A stretch of DNA of 64,000 nucleotides, taken from Combretum micranthum. Lineage: Eukaryota; Streptophyta; Magnoliopsida; Myrtales; Combretaceae. Location: positions 248,001 to 312,000 of the forward strand of contig JAMXBD010001257.1 of NCBI GenBank assembly GCA_024138025.1, read 5' to 3'. Of this stretch, positions 47,290 to 60,670 are shown in pieces; position 1 is the first letter of the stretch, and each line of letters begins with the position of its first letter. The translations under genes were made by a program, and so were the position numbers. Under the pieces are notes generated by a model. It made no database searches, was not told where the DNA came from, and saw only the letters and a program-made list of their open reading frames with translations.

Positions 47290-48780
47290 ACAGCATGTGA
47301 TTGGAGTAGATTAAAAATTTTTACATTGAAAGATTTCTTGAAGAAGTGATCATTTTGTTTGTGGAGAAATTTTGCTTGATTAATATAGATTTATTTTTGG
47401 ATTATTAGTAGAATTGATCATGTGATGTGTGAATTCACTTTTGATGTTCTTAATTGACTCTTTATTTTATTTTTTTTTTCATCATGCATTTATTTTTCTA
47501 TCAATTGGGTAGGTTTGATTACAATGTCGAAGCTTTTGTAGATGTTATGATAAATATTTTTTTTTTTAAATTTTGCCGGTAATTAGAGAGAAAAAAAAAA
47601 AACAAAGAGGAAAAGGAATTATTTTTTAGATTGATTCAAGTTTAATCGCGTTGAACAGATAGATCAATCCGAATTTTACTAGCTATTGGAGGTGTGTATA
47701 TGCAAATTCAAATATTTTAGAATGAGATAGGATAAAATGATTGTACGTGAGCTCAACTCCTTTATATTTAAAGGAAAAGGAGCAAAATTTGGCTGTGAAT
47801 TGATCCGTTAATTATTCTTAATATGATAATTAAGTTTTTCTACGAATTATTATGGATACTTTAGAAAATATAAGTCTATGTCTATGCTCATGTCTCCCGT
47901 GGGGCCAACGTCGTTTTGTTCCTATGTACGAGAGCCTGGCTACCACCCGCGGGGACACTCCAACGACCATTCAACGGATTAAATGGTATTACCTAGGTAT
48001 ATAATACAAAGGACGAACATATTTATCGTGGATCTGATCCTCTCGGCCGTTTTAACTTTGATTGTCTAAATTCTTAAGGTAAATTTTTTATAAACTAATG
48101 ATATCTGTATTTTCATAATATTTTATTGGTTTTAAATCTATCTCATATATAACATTTTTCATGAGTTTAGAAATGAGGTGACGGCAATTCTAGAATTAGA
48201 GATAAATGAATAAAATGAAGTAAACAATGTTTTAGGGTTTTTATAAATAATGAGCTTGGGTTATAACCTATTATGTTCTTTTCATTTTTTTTTTCATTTT
48301 TGATAAAATTTGATGGTAAAATTTTAATATGGATATCGTTATTTTTTAATTGATAATTTTTACAAGATATATATCAACTAACCTAGAAGGCTAGAACCTA
48401 TACTTCCTGTGTCTCAAAGTATTCGTTTACCGTGAGGATAAGGTATGGAGATACTGTATCTATAGGCTTTCCGACGGCAACAAATTCTAGTAGATTATAT
48501 TGACAATAACTCTATAACATGGTTACCAACTTACTCTATGTGATAACATCTTAAAATAATAAATTAATGAAAATTGAGAGAAGGTAAATCGTATGGATCG
48601 GATGATTTCATCTCTTTTGCCCCATCTAAACAGAGAGAATGGAACAAACGAAGATATTACTAATTACTAACAATACCATAAATCATTGGAATGAAGACTT
48701 ACTAGGTTTCCATTTTGTAGTAATGGTTAAAAACTTGATAGGACCTATAGTCCTACATTGAAACATAAAGGACAAAAGGG
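47290..48780. other. 3' flank of PRA1.F, non-coding
   Basis: AT-rich downstream region with no canonical AATAAA close to the stop. A more balanced patch lies at about 47890-48055 (CCCGTGGGGCCAACGTCG). No gene is supported. Confidence 0.4.
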
Positions 48781-48872
48781 AAATTGGCCCTAATTCAAAT
48801 TGGAAACAAAAAATTTGGGAAATATACTAAAGAATTAAGCATAAATCCCCTAAAGAAACTTGTGATCACAAA

Positions 48873-48952
48873 TGGTGTTGGACTTGGAAATCCTCTTTCC
48901 CACCCAAATTCAAGTTGCTCCTATGGAGAATTTGTCATGATGATCTGGATTA
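48873..48952 (+). pseudogene. LINE remnant: reverse-transcriptase zinc-binding domain
   Basis: The plus-strand frame reads WCWTWKSSFPPKFKLLLWRI followed by CHDDLD, then stops. This is the opening of the zf-RVT domain found near the C-terminus of plant LINE ORF2 proteins. With the RNase H piece at 50481-51182 it suggests one LINE copy split by other sequence. Confidence 0.6.
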
Positions 48953-49044
48953 GAGGATTGGATAAATAATCGATTGGCGATTAAGCGCTATGGTGGATCA
49001 AATTACATAAAGAATGAGTGTATTGATGGGGACCCAAAGGAATG

Positions 49045-49960
49045 AAACCCTAGACGTGCAAGAAACCCTAATCCAAGACCTGATATAGATTTTGAAGAAG
49101 CAAATGACGATTCCTCATTTGTTGATGAGGGTAATTTTGAGGAATTACTATGTAGGTGGGATAGGCCACGTATTGAGGAAGATCACAGGAGTTGGGAAAC
49201 AGGGATGAGGACAGAGATTCTAGAATTTCAAGATAGTCTACAGCTAAAAGAGTTTTTAGATAGGTCGGCCATAGTAGAGGAGATCGTGGAGTTTAAAGGT
49301 GTTCCAGATGATGAAACTATGTTTGAAGCCGTAGGTGATGGAGGATCTATCTTCAGCATTGAGTATAATGAGGAAGATGACGAAGATATCTTTGAAGCAG
49401 GAGGCAATGATGAACTGGTTTACACTGAGAAACATGCTGAAGAAGAGCTTGTGATTGGGGATATATGGAAGGAAAAATCCGATGGTTAAGAGGTCGTGTA
49501 TGACTCTTAAGGCAATCGAGGAAGAGTATCTCAGAAATAACATCTTCCAATCCACCTGTACCATTTTAGGAATGGCATGTTGATTCATGATCAACTCTGG
49601 TAGTTGCGAAAACATCATATCCATAGAAGTTGTGCAGAAATTAGGCCTTCAACTGGAGCAGCCCCTGGTTTGGTTTAGAAAGGGTAGTGAAGGGGTGAAG
49701 ATTGTATTGGTACGGAACAGGGATCTACTAAGTCTATGCCTAATAAGCAGGGTGATGGTAATAGTGCCAATTTGTTGTCATTAGCTAGATTTGAGGAAGA
49801 AAATAGCCAAGGACAAAGAAAATATCGATATTGGATCAACTTATTTGAAGCTTACCTAGCTAACTCCATTTGGTTCCAGCGTAACATGGTAAAAATTCAA
49901 GGGCGAATTTTGTCCAGCTTGGACAAGATGATGTAGTGAAAGAGATGTCAATTGATGCAA
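49045..49960 (+). pseudogene. Ty3/gypsy gag-protease fragment with internal deletion
   Basis: A plus-strand frame from about 49050 (RARNPNPRPDIDFEEAND, RPRIEEDHRSWETGM) continues with RTEILEFQDSLQLKEFLDRS and VEEIVEFKGVPDD, the gag capsid start of plant Ty3/gypsy elements. It then jumps into an acidic linker (IEYNEEDDEDIFEAGGNDE) and, after a frame change near 49490, into RNNIFQSTCTILGMAC and INSGSCENIISIEVVQKLGL, a retropepsin-like region with Asn where the catalytic Asp is expected, and PLVWFRKGSEGVKI. Most of the capsid, the zinc knuckle and all of pol are absent. No LTRs were found. It is a dead fragment. Confidence 0.7.
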
Positions 49961-50480
49961 TGGAAGAAATAGCATAGGATGGAGAGGTGGAATTCTGTAT
50001 CGCCTACTTTACACTGCCGGCCTTTCCATATAAGCCATTGGCATTGGATCATAAGTCACTGGCATTGAAGCCAGCGTATCTTGCTCACATTTTTACAATT
50101 TTTGACTTTTTGTAAGTTTAGAGATATTCTAGATTTTTCTTTTTTTTTTTTTTTCGTTTTCCTTATAAATGTATGCCCTAGGGCAAAACAAAAGATAGTT
50201 TTGGACATTTTGAATGATATTTCTTTGAGCATTTTGATCTATTATCCCAAATATCGATCTTCTTACATAGAATTTCGAATTTGATGTCAATTGTCGAGGT
50301 ATTCTCAAAATCAATAGGCTTTTGAAGATCATAAGATGACATTCATGAGCGAATCAACGTCTTGCAATAAAGTCTAGATTGATTTCATGCTTTACGCTAC
50401 GTCATAAAGGATAACACAGCTATCACTAAGAAACAACTTGTAGTGAAAGCCCCCACGAACCCTAAATCTTTTTAATTATG

Positions 50481-51182
50481 CTATGGAGACTCTATTATGC
50501 TAGGAATAAGCTCATTTTTTCTCCAGTTGACAGAGTGGTGAACCTTGACGAAAACATACATGTTGCAGTGCATGAAATGTTGGCAAATATTAAGCTAAAG
50601 AATCATGTTTTCAAAATTGAGAAGATGAATGTTACCCAAGAACTTCTAGCCTGATCCTTGTACAAGCTAAACATAGATGGATCAATTAACATTGTAATGG
50701 GAACAAGCTTAATAGGAGTTATGGTGCGAGATGACAGGGGAAATTGGTTAATTGGATTATTTATGAAAGTTGGATTGACAAATATCTTGGTAACAGAACT
50801 CTAGGCAATTTATTGGAGCTCTAAACTATGCCTACAAAACAACATCCAAAATTTAGAAATCAACTTAGACTCACAAACAAAAATAAAGGCATTGATCAAT
50901 AACATAAACCCTAGATTGAAATATGCTAATCTTATCTTTTCTTGTAAGGTAAACTTATTGAAGCTTCAGCAGGTTAAAGTTTTGTACTGTTCTAGGGAAG
51001 CAAATTCACTTGTAGATATGTTGGCAAAGGAGGCTCAAATCATGGAGGAAGACATTAGGATATTTTGCTCGCCACCACAGGGTTTTTGGAAGAAGGTAAA
51101 AGAAGATAGACACTCTTGTGGCAGGTATAGGGAATCTCATAGGAAGCAGATCCAAATCTCGCCCTTAATGTACCTTTTGTAA
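50481..51182 (+). pseudogene. LINE ORF2 C-terminal remnant with RNase H domain
   Basis: One frame runs from LWRLYYARNKLIFS (50481), a typical LINE segment after the zinc-binding domain, through KLNIDGSINIVMGTS, IGVMVRDDRGNWLIGLF, TEL, EINLDSQTKIKALI and YCSREANSLVDMLAKEA to a TAA at 51180-51182. This is the plant reverse-transcriptase-like RNase H (RVT_3) domain. The four acidic positions (Asp in NIDGS, Glu in TEL, Asp in NLDSQ, Asp in LVDML) are still present. The frame is broken by TGA at about 50652 and TAG at 50802-50804. Confidence 0.75.
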
Positions 51183-53649
51183 TTTGATGAACTCTCTTTT
51201 GGGCCTTATCGAGCTAGTATGCTTTATCATGAACTATTTTCTTATGTTAATAAGGTAAATTACATTAGAAGGTCATAATGTTTGATGGTTAGTTCATTTG
51301 GGATCACAATGTTTCAAATGATTTATTTAAGTCACAACGTTTAGAGAAGTGGGTCAATTAACATCACCATTGGCAAGTATCAATAGAAGAAACTTTTAAT
51401 TAAAATTTAGAAGATTTGCCACATTGTGACACATATCAATGCCAACCTCATTAATAGACTACAAAAGTCCTATGCATCTCCTTCATGCATTTCATTTAAA
51501 AGTCTAAAAGTACATAACTATATGTGCATATCATTAATGTATTTTCAATTCTCATGTAATTTAAATTGTATGATAAATAAAGAATGAATAATGTCAAAAC
51601 TATTACTTAATTTTTTCCCCTTTTTTTACATATATAGTTGGAAATTGCTAAATGTCATAGTCAATTCGACTTTTGCTTGTTGAATTATATACTTAAAGTT
51701 GTTAAATGTCATATTCAAACAAACTTTTATTTTCCAAATACATATTTAAAGAAGTGTTTTAGCAATAGTTATTAGTCAAAAGATAAAATAGCCCATTCAC
51801 TTAGGGGGAATAATTATTCATTCACTTCTTTATTATTATGGTGTTTAGTTGAGGAAAATGATAATTCATAATAAATATCTATTTCGCAATTTATGTCTCC
51901 ATACACACATAAATAGTTATTCAATGATTTATTTATTTATTTATTTATTTCATAAATGTAGTCCTTTCTTCAAAATGTAATCTATATAATTATCATCTCT
52001 CTCATAATTACAAGCGGTGTTATAAAAATTTTATTTTTATTCCAATAATTATTTATTTCATTCTTCATACCAAGTGAACATTGTTACATGGTGAAGTAAA
52101 CAAGTTGTAAGTATACAAAATGGTAGTTAAATTGATAGTACATATTTGATAAGTAATTCGTAGTTTCAAAATTTGAGTTCAAGAGTTAGAGATGCATCAA
52201 CTAGTGATTTAACATTATCCTAACAAAAAAATGATTTGTCACACAAAGCCTTTAAATAATAAAATCATCGATTGACGAGTGAGAAATCAGTAGAAAAAAA
52301 ATTGAGATCTTCTGAATATATTTGAATAAATAAACAAGAAAACAAAAGCAATGCAATCATACTTTCACGTGCTATTGCTTCGAAGCTCGCAATGTAAACC
52401 ATTATTCAGTCATCACTTTTGGAGAACGGGTCCATGGGCCATGGATGATGGTGGGGCGTGGAGTCTTTATGGAAGAATGATTCATCATAACCCCCTTGCA
52501 TGTTGTCATGTGGGTGGAGATTGGATCCTCCCACAAGATTATTCTATCTAAGTAACATCAATACAAGTACCATCTCCCATGTTTATTCAATTTCTTGATT
52601 TTTAAAATTGCTAAATATTATATCTAACCGTATTTTAATATTAAATTGAAATAATATTAAAATTACCACATGAACAGTCAACATCAAAGGTTTTTCTAAT
52701 TTCCCACCTAGAGTGTAAATTTGCTAAATTTGATCCCCAATAGAATTTTTAGTTACCACATTTACTACCCCACCACTAATTGATGACACTTAATATATTT
52801 ATCCAATGAATATTTGCCATGTTATCTTTTTTTTTTTTTTCATTATGATGAGGATAATAAATTTGATAAGTGAAAATTATATTGATACAATATTTAACTT
52901 CCAAATTTAAGTATGTAACTTGATAAGTAAAAATTCAAAGGGTACAACACTTAATATCGTAAATTAAAGGAAAAAAGCAAAAACATTATTCCTGTTAGAT
53001 CACCACATTCATGTATCATGGTTTAAATTTATACTCATCTACTGATAAGCACCTGTCTTCACTTCTTTTAAATTAAAAATTTACAAACAAGAGGAACGAA
53101 CATTGAGTTCTAGATTTAAATTGAAGACAAAGATTTTAACAGTGGAGAATACGAGAAAAATGTTTTTGACTGGTAGAAATAGAAGGTGTCATTAGATTGA
53201 TGATTTGCTGTTATAATGCCATTTATGTACTATATAAGTAACTATTGGAGGCTAATGTGGATTGTTGGTTTGTGTGGTGAAAAGTAGTACTCAATGATTA
53301 AACATTTTAAACCCTAATAAAAATCACCCGAATTGCTCCTTACTTCCTAAACTTTGAACTAGACTAAAAGAATAGAAAGGATGCTTTTCTTGACAAATCT
53401 ACCACCTTGGAATGGAAAAAAAAAATTAAAAAAAAAAACTCTAAATTCATACGCAATGATGAATTATTAGAAATCTAGCTTGAAACCTTAAATATTCCAT
53501 AAGAATAACCCGCATCACAGAATACAATTCTTTTTCTTGCACAAAGTCTAGGTTGTAGTTCTTCTTATTCACAAATCAACTTTAGTTATTGGTTTGGAGG
53601 ATAAAAAGAAATTACTGGAGAATGCAAATATATGCAATTTTTTTATAGG
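51183..53649. other. Non-coding stretch
   Basis: No gene supported. A 66-codon frame at 52351-52551 matches nothing I know. A SINE-like segment may lie at 52120-52205 (GTTAAATTGATAGTA, then GAGTTCAAGAGTTAG), but box motifs are weak. Confidence 0.4.
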
Positions 53650-54012
53650 GTAAATGTTAAATTTGGTCCCCAAAATTTGTAGAAAAATTTAATTTTGATA
53701 CCCAAACTTTAAAAAATAGTCAATTTAAAACAAATATAATTTTTTGTGGCTATTTTTATTGCATTCTCAACACCGCTTGCTCTATTTGCAGACATAGAAG
53801 TGGTAGCATATCATTGAAATTTTACTAAGTGCCCCTAACACTGTCTAGCACTGATAAACTGCTTTTTCCATATTAGGATACAAAAGAAGCAGTGTTAGCA
53901 AGATAGTAAAATAACCATAAAAGTTTTGATTGAGTATTAAATTAATCACTTCAAAGTTTAAACACCAAAATAAAATTTTATACAAAATTCATGTACCAAA
54001 TTTAACATTTTT
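53650..54012. repeat. Foldback MITE (TTTGGTAC family)
   Basis: The left arm AAATGTTAAATTTGGTCCCC at 53652 is matched inverted by the right arm GTACCAAATTTAACATTT ending at 54010. Similarity extends about 75 bp into each side (AATTTAATTTTGATACCCAAACTTT). The loop of about 200 bp has a more balanced composition. No clear target duplication. Confidence 0.6.
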
Positions 54013-57000
54013 TCCATTTTCATATTATAGGAGTCTAACGTTGCTTTAGAAGTATCTTCACTAGTTTATTTTAATTACTAGATGCCACACACACAACACA
54101 TTGGCATCCAAACTTGGAATACAATATTAGGATACATAATAGATAGGATTATCATAACAACAAAACAAAACGACATCCACTATTTGCACTATTTATAATA
54201 ACAATTAGAGATTATTTCATGTTTAATCATTATTTTTAAGAAATTATATAAATATAACTTGAATAAAAATAATTACATATATAATTATCATTGTTGTATC
54301 ACATGTTGAAAATGTGATATAAGGTTCTTTATGTAACATGCAATATAAGTACAATTATTCAATATGTATTGTATAACTAACATATGATACATGTTTAGAC
54401 CTATATCGCATGTTGGTCATAGGATATAACTATTTTTAAAAGTTTATCAGAGTATATCACTATATCATATGCTACAAATACGATATCTGCGCAAATCTTG
54501 TATCACATCTTCAACATTTAATATAACAATGGTAATTTTATAATGTTTTTCTCAAAAATGATAGACATATTTTTCAATGATAATAGTTATATACTCTTTA
54601 AATTAGTGAAGTCTTTTTGAATTTGGACCTCCAGATTTGTTCTCTCTTGTTATAAAGAAGAACAGGAAAGTAGCATACAATTGTTTGATCAAGAATAATC
54701 TTTAGATTTTTCAAGTTTTAAGTGTAAATGATAAAACAAAGATTCCATTGAGTATGATAATAAAAGATATCTACTTTACACATAAGATTATTTTTTGAAA
54801 AAGAAAAAATCATCATCCTTAACGCGATTCAGTTTTCGTTATTTGATAATGGAATAGAATTATATCCTGGAAGCTGGTTATGAAAAATGTTATCAGAATA
54901 AAATATTTTATAAATCTGGTGCAATCCATAAAAGATTCTTTCTTCGATGTTTCTCACCTTAAGAAGGTCGAGCATGTAGCGCAAATAAATAAATATATAT
55001 TGACTCTATGACGCAACATGGTGGAAGTTGAAAGAAGGAGACAAGGATTTCCGTTGATCAAGGAAAGTAAAATGGAGTTTCTTGGTAAGCATGTCGAGAA
55101 AATTTCGCTCGTTTTGGCTTGCATCGCTGCAAGAAAAAGTAGAAAATGATTGGTAGTGGTTGGATATGGTATGACATGAAAAGGGTAAAGGATAAAGACT
55201 AATTTTGAATCTTCATTCCATGATTAAGGCAGAGGGAAAGAGATCGTCCATAGATAAATTTGTTAGGCAGTTTGCAATGGAAGATGGTGGGAAAATCTTA
55301 GTAGGCACTTTTTTTTAAGTAGGTAGGCTTACCATCGCTACATTCATGGTTTGTTTTTCATTACTATTTTCATTTATATCTTATTTGTATCTATATATTA
55401 TTTATATCTTATTTGTATGATAATTACTTTTGAAAACTAGTATGATCAAAATAGATATGAAACAAATGTCAAACTAACGAATTAAATGCGCTCATAACTA
55501 GTATTTCTAGCTAATTTTTTCACTAGTCAATAATTCCAACTAATTTATTTATTAATTCCTAATAGACACAACATTTTTCCTCTCTTCCGTGAAACAAACC
55601 TTGCCTCAAGGTTCAATCACGACCAAATGGAAAAACATAAAAAGAAGCATCGTTGCATAGATGCCATTGTGTTGCCATTTATTGCAGTCAAAATCGTAAA
55701 TTTATGTCCGTCCTAAGTTCATGTGGAAAAGCACAGCAATAGCAATGTGAAAAAAAAAAAAAAAAAACTATTATCGATTAAAATTCCCAGCACAATTTTA
55801 TTAATGGTACTGTTATTAAAGTATGCTAAAGGATATGTCTAGTGTGTACCATCAGTATCATGATCACATATCTTTATCCTTGTGTATATTTATAATTGTT
55901 TTGTCATCTATAATAGCTTTGGCAACATTTTTGCTAAGAGCAAAAGATAGGTAAACATATCTTAGGTAAATCCTGACCACTGCGATACTATTTTTCACAT
56001 GACAAACTCTCAATAAAGGGTCAACGTAAGATAGGGGGACAGTCCATCTATCTTTTTTTTCTTTTTTTTCTTTTGAGCGATTTTGAGTTCATGTGTAATC
56101 ATGAAGTCATGAAGATCATCATTAGTTGCATTGAATTCACCACCATCTTGATGCACAATAAGGACCAGTGAATTGTTTTTGTCTATTTCCAGTGTGTTTT
56201 ACAATCAATGTTGTTGAATGGTTATGCATCATTATGGAAATACGTTTCATATATTAAAACAATTGTATTATCATTTTGTCTAACTTATTATCATTTATAA
56301 TGGTCGAATGTTCGGATTTATGCCCCATTGAGTTCGAATCAAGTACCGAGAACACCAATGTTGAGTGATTTTGCTTATTTTAGCCGAGGTTACTTTGAGA
56401 AAGGTAAAAAAAATAGGCATTAGGTATGGTGAGAATAAAGCAGAGATTAGGGAAAGCGGGAATTTATTTAGAATTTTTTTTTCTTATTTCATGATTGAAT
56501 ATCCTTGTGCAATGGGAACTATTTATAATAATTTCCTAGTGTCATACTTTTTAACTAATATTTCTAACCGGTTAGTACTTTTACTAATTACCAATATTTG
56601 AAACAAAGTGCTCCTAAACCTTAGTCAATCTATTTTTAACTTTTTAGTATCATGTTGGTATCATTTTCAAATTGTGTTCTAGCTAGAATTACATAAACTT
56701 TCACTCCCCAACTTGACACGTACTTGGACACAATCTAAAAAACTCAGATAATTGATTTTGGTTTGTTGTATTTGTAGGAGATAACAGGGATAGATTTGTG
56801 TATTTTAGAATTTTTATACTTATGAATAAAGGAATAAAAGAAAAGGTATGAACATGATAATTGTACTATACATAATCTTGAAGACAAACCAGGTTGTGAT
56901 TGGATAATAAATTCATTTTGCAACAATTTTTGGAACTTTCACATGTGTTAAAAGAAATCAATGTGTTGCTAGCTCACACTTAATAGAGGTGAAATTTATC

Positions 57001-57145
57001 GTTTTACTAGACTCATGTGTGGAAGGTATGTGTTGGGCTCGTAAAACAAAACTTTGTTAGAAGTACAACGAGATTTGGTTCGACTTAGCTAGTTTCATGT
57101 TCAAGTTAGTAGCATATTTATGAAAATATGCGTAATAATAATTGC
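54013..57145. other. Non-coding stretch
   Basis: AT-rich with no supported gene. A short plus-strand frame of 43 codons at 55018-55149 (MVEVERRRQGF...) lies in a more balanced patch but matches nothing I know. A poly-A run lies at 55750-55767. Confidence 0.4.
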
Positions 57146-57150
57146 AAAAG

Positions 57151-60100
57151 TGCAAACCCCCAAAGTTTTGTGATCAGTTAAGCTAATACCCTAAATAGTA
57201 GGTCAACCGGAAATCATAAAGTCAACAAAACCCTAGTCAGACGTAACCATTCAAGTCCAACAATCCCGTGTTGAAATCCTAAGTGAGTAAGTGAGAGTTT
57301 AGTGTGTAGAATAGTTCATAATAACATGCGAAATATTAAAAATATCATATTAGTTAAACCGTGATTCGTTTGAGCACGATCGGACACAGTTTTCAAAAAG
57401 CATGTCTTAGGGCTCAAAATAGTAAAAATATTCCGAATATATCGTTAGACTCGTAAGAATATAAGGTTTTCAAAAATACCAGATTTATAATTTTTCGGTA
57501 ACTAAAAATATCAGATATCGCAATTATACGTGTATTTTCTTACTACCAGTACTTTAGTTGTCATGTCTACTTTACATTACACTATTTATTACTATTTTAC
57601 ACTATTTATCTATCTCTACTTTTTCTTACAACCTACTCTTACACTCATACACCTATTTTCAACAATTTTCATTTCTAATACAACTTCACATCTCTCATAT
57701 CTTACTTTTCATGAACAAAAATACAAAAAAATAAATTTCCTCTCTCTCTTTCCTTCATATTTGCGTCGGCCACTCCCTCTCTCCTCCTCAATTTGTTTCA
57801 TTTTTCAATTATTTAATTAACATAAATTTTCCTCCACTTTTTTCTATAAATACCACATTTTCCTTCCATTTCCTTCACCTTCCATACACTAAAATTATTC
57901 TATCCAAATCTCTCCATAAACTCTCTCAAGTTTTCTCTAGGTTGTACTTCTTCTATAGGTAATAGTTTTAGCTTTTTATATATTCATTTACTTAGTATGA
58001 GCATAGTGTCTGTTTTCTAAAACCATGGAGGTTAAGAAAGCAACAATATGTTCATACTTTGTTCTTGTTCATGAATCTATTTTCCTTTATGTTGCTTTCA
58101 TATATATCTAGCTAAATATATCTATATAGTTATATATATCTTTTAGAGCATATAAGCTCATTTGTTTTGCAATTTATTTATTTACATTGCAATTTATTTA
58201 CTTTCAAGATGTTTTGAGACTAGTCTTTCTAGTCTTAAACTTGTCATCATCAAGTCAAAACAATTTTCTTTTTCTTTTGGGACTAATCTATTCTTTGTCC
58301 CGGGATACCTTGATGAAGCTAAGGTTCCAATACTTAACATATTTCTTTACTAGCTTATTTCACTAATTATTATGTCTTTCTTATGTTTTTATAAATTCAT
58401 AATCTCATATTCATAATCATACATGAACATATTTATTTTGTCTCAACAAGATAAAGGAGAAAAAGTTTTCTTAAAATATAAGTTCTTCTCTCAAAATAAA
58501 TGTTGTTATGAAGAAAGTAATTTTTTTTCATAAAAACTTAGGAATTTATCTTAACAAACCTTTTCTAGAAATCTAGAGGAGTTCATTATAAATTTTAAGG
58601 ACATAGGAATTTTTGAACAATACATACATACACTTTACAAAGTCATAAAATGGAAAGGAATTCTTGATTAAACAAAAGTTTGCTAAACTTCACTTTTCAT
58701 CAATACCTTGAAATTCAAATAGACTAGTTTGAGAAATACCAAGAATTTCCTTTTATAAAAATAGAATGATCTTAAAAAATAAGGAAATCCTTTCTTTAAA
58801 GATAGAATTATTACTACTTTCAAAAAGTATTGGAAACTAAGCTTAGAAAATGAAAATCATTCTTTTGAAATTTAAAAAGAATAATAAAATCGAATTAAGG
58901 AAAAGAAAAATACTCATTTATAATAACTTGAGATATTTTCTAGCAAGCTAAGAAGAAATTTTCAAAAGTCTCACTTTTTCAAAATCCTTATAAGACTTTA
59001 CTTTTACCAAAAGTTCATGGTTTGAGACAACTTCATTAATTTCATGCATTTGATATAAGTCAATATATATATATATATAGATATATACATTTCAAAGATC
59101 TTACAAACTATTATAATATCTATCATTTGGATATAAGTTTTGTGAAATTCGTGGTAAATCTAATCACCACTATTTCGGAGCTCTAACAACTTAGTTTGAT
59201 TAAAATAGTTTTAGAAATAGATAGATCTTTTTGAGTAGGCAGAAAACGATATATAATATGCGAAATTCCGAGTTAAAATGAGCAAGTTATGCCCATTTTA
59301 AGTTGGAACTTCTTTCAAATCCGATTTTACCACAAATTGAAGATAGATTTAGAATCTTCAAAGTGGAAATTCTATTAAAGACTCATTTTGAGTATTTCAT
59401 CTTGTTTAGGTGAAGAAGGAACTGATATCGCCTTCCCAGAAGATTACTTCGATTAGGAGCGATCATCATGGAGTGAGTTAATCCCTTACTAGTTTTATTT
59501 CCTTGTTTGTGCTTGTAAGTAGTAGTATTAGAGAATAAGGGAAAAGATAAATGAATAAATGTTGGTGATTTGGATTCATGATTGATTGATATCGTTGTTG
59601 AATGAAAGCTAAGAATATCGAAAGAGGAATGGATGAAAAACTTATGTTTTCTTGCAATGGTATGATGAACATTATTTTAATCACCTTTAACTTGAAATTG
59701 ACGATAATTGAATAACTCTATATTGAAACCAATTCATGCATATCATATTTTTAAGTCATATTTATTTTTTTCACTACTATTCTTCGTGTGGAGAAACGAG
59801 GAGCTGTAGTGATGGCTAATAGGAGCTGAAAAATCTACATGGGCAAGTAGGAGCCAGAAAGTCTATAGGGCAAGTAGGAGCCGGTAAGTCTGCAAATATT
59901 GATAGTCGTATGGGCTGGTAACCACCTAATCCTCGACATGGAGGGCGTAAAATCCATGCTACACATAGTTTTCGGTTAATCGTGTGTGTTTTGTTCGCTT
60001 ATGTGATTGATGCATTCTCATATGATTATCTAAATACTTGTATGTTTTATGGAAATGTTTTGTAGATGAGAGTTATCTCACTAAGCTAGTTTTGCTTATA

Positions 60101-60557
60101 CCCCTATAGCATTTTGCTACAGTATGATTACTTGTGGTTGGCACCAAGGAGCCCCTTTTGTCAGGTACGAGCCAAAGCTACTAGGAGTTTTTGGAAGAAG
60201 TTTATATATATTTAGTTTTGGATATAGACTTCTAAGAAAAATCTCTATAGTAAACTTATGTTATATTTATGTATTTTTGGAAGATGGCTTAGTTGAACAA
60301 GGTTATTAGAACGGGCAAATGCCCCTAAGAAGTTGTAAGAGACTTTTATTCCAATGAATATTACATGTTTATCTATATAAATTCTTGCATGTTTTTATTA
60401 TATGCTTAAATGTAATACCCTTATGAGTCTCCTACTATCTTAAAAGCACGCCTTACACGTGATATCGAAGCTCATGTGTGACTAAGGTTGTCATTCATTA
60501 GCTTTAATATTATGTCCGGCGGACTACCACGTTTAGGGTACCCTCCGGGGCGTGACA
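57151..60557 (+). mobile_element. Solo LTR of a long-LTR retrotransposon (LTR-C)
   Basis: The block starts TGCAAACCCCC and ends GGGGCGTGACA, the terminal form common in plant Ty3/gypsy-type LTRs. The 5-bp flanks are AAAAG (57146-57150) and AAGAG (60558-60562), one mismatch. A TATAAATA box at about 57846-57853 followed by a C/T-rich leader suggests transcription on the plus strand. It shares with LTR-A and LTR-B short features in reverse orientation, such as CAGGTACGAG here near 60161 and TGCGTACCT in the others, so the three may be related lineages. At 3.4 kb it is long for a single LTR. No internal domain was found. Confidence 0.65.
59814..59895. repeat. 27-bp tandem repeat in LTR-C
   Basis: Three units of 27-28 bp: GGCTAATAGGAGCTGAAAAA at 59814, GGCAAGTAGGAGCCAGAAAG at 59842 and GGCAAGTAGGAGCCGGTAAG at 59869. 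Confidence 0.8.
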
Positions 60558-60562
60558 AAGAG

Positions 60563-60670
60563 TCTATGCAACATTATCACTCTCATGGAGTGGAAAGAGC
60601 TATTTATAGTAGGTTGATTCCTGGTAGTTATACGATTTATGGAATTATGGATGAGTGAGCAGCTAGATTA
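60563..60670 (+). repeat. Dispersed repeat, copy 1
   Basis: GAGTCTATGCAACATTATCA and the following GAGTGGAAAGAGCTATTTATAG resemble 63428-63520 (GAGTCTAGGCAACATTACCA, GAGTGAAAGGAGATATTTAT). LTR-C sits directly against it. Probably part of another retroelement LTR. Confidence 0.5.

Noticed and set aside
52351..52551. 66-codon frame with tryptophans and cysteines
   Set aside because: No signal peptide, no family match, no neighbouring exon.
55018..55149. 43-codon frame starting MVEVERRRQGF
   Set aside because: Short, no domain; could be a fragment but cannot be supported as a gene.
57530..57820. 96-codon plus-strand frame
   Set aside because: Lies in the U3 part of LTR-C and is low-complexity; no domain.
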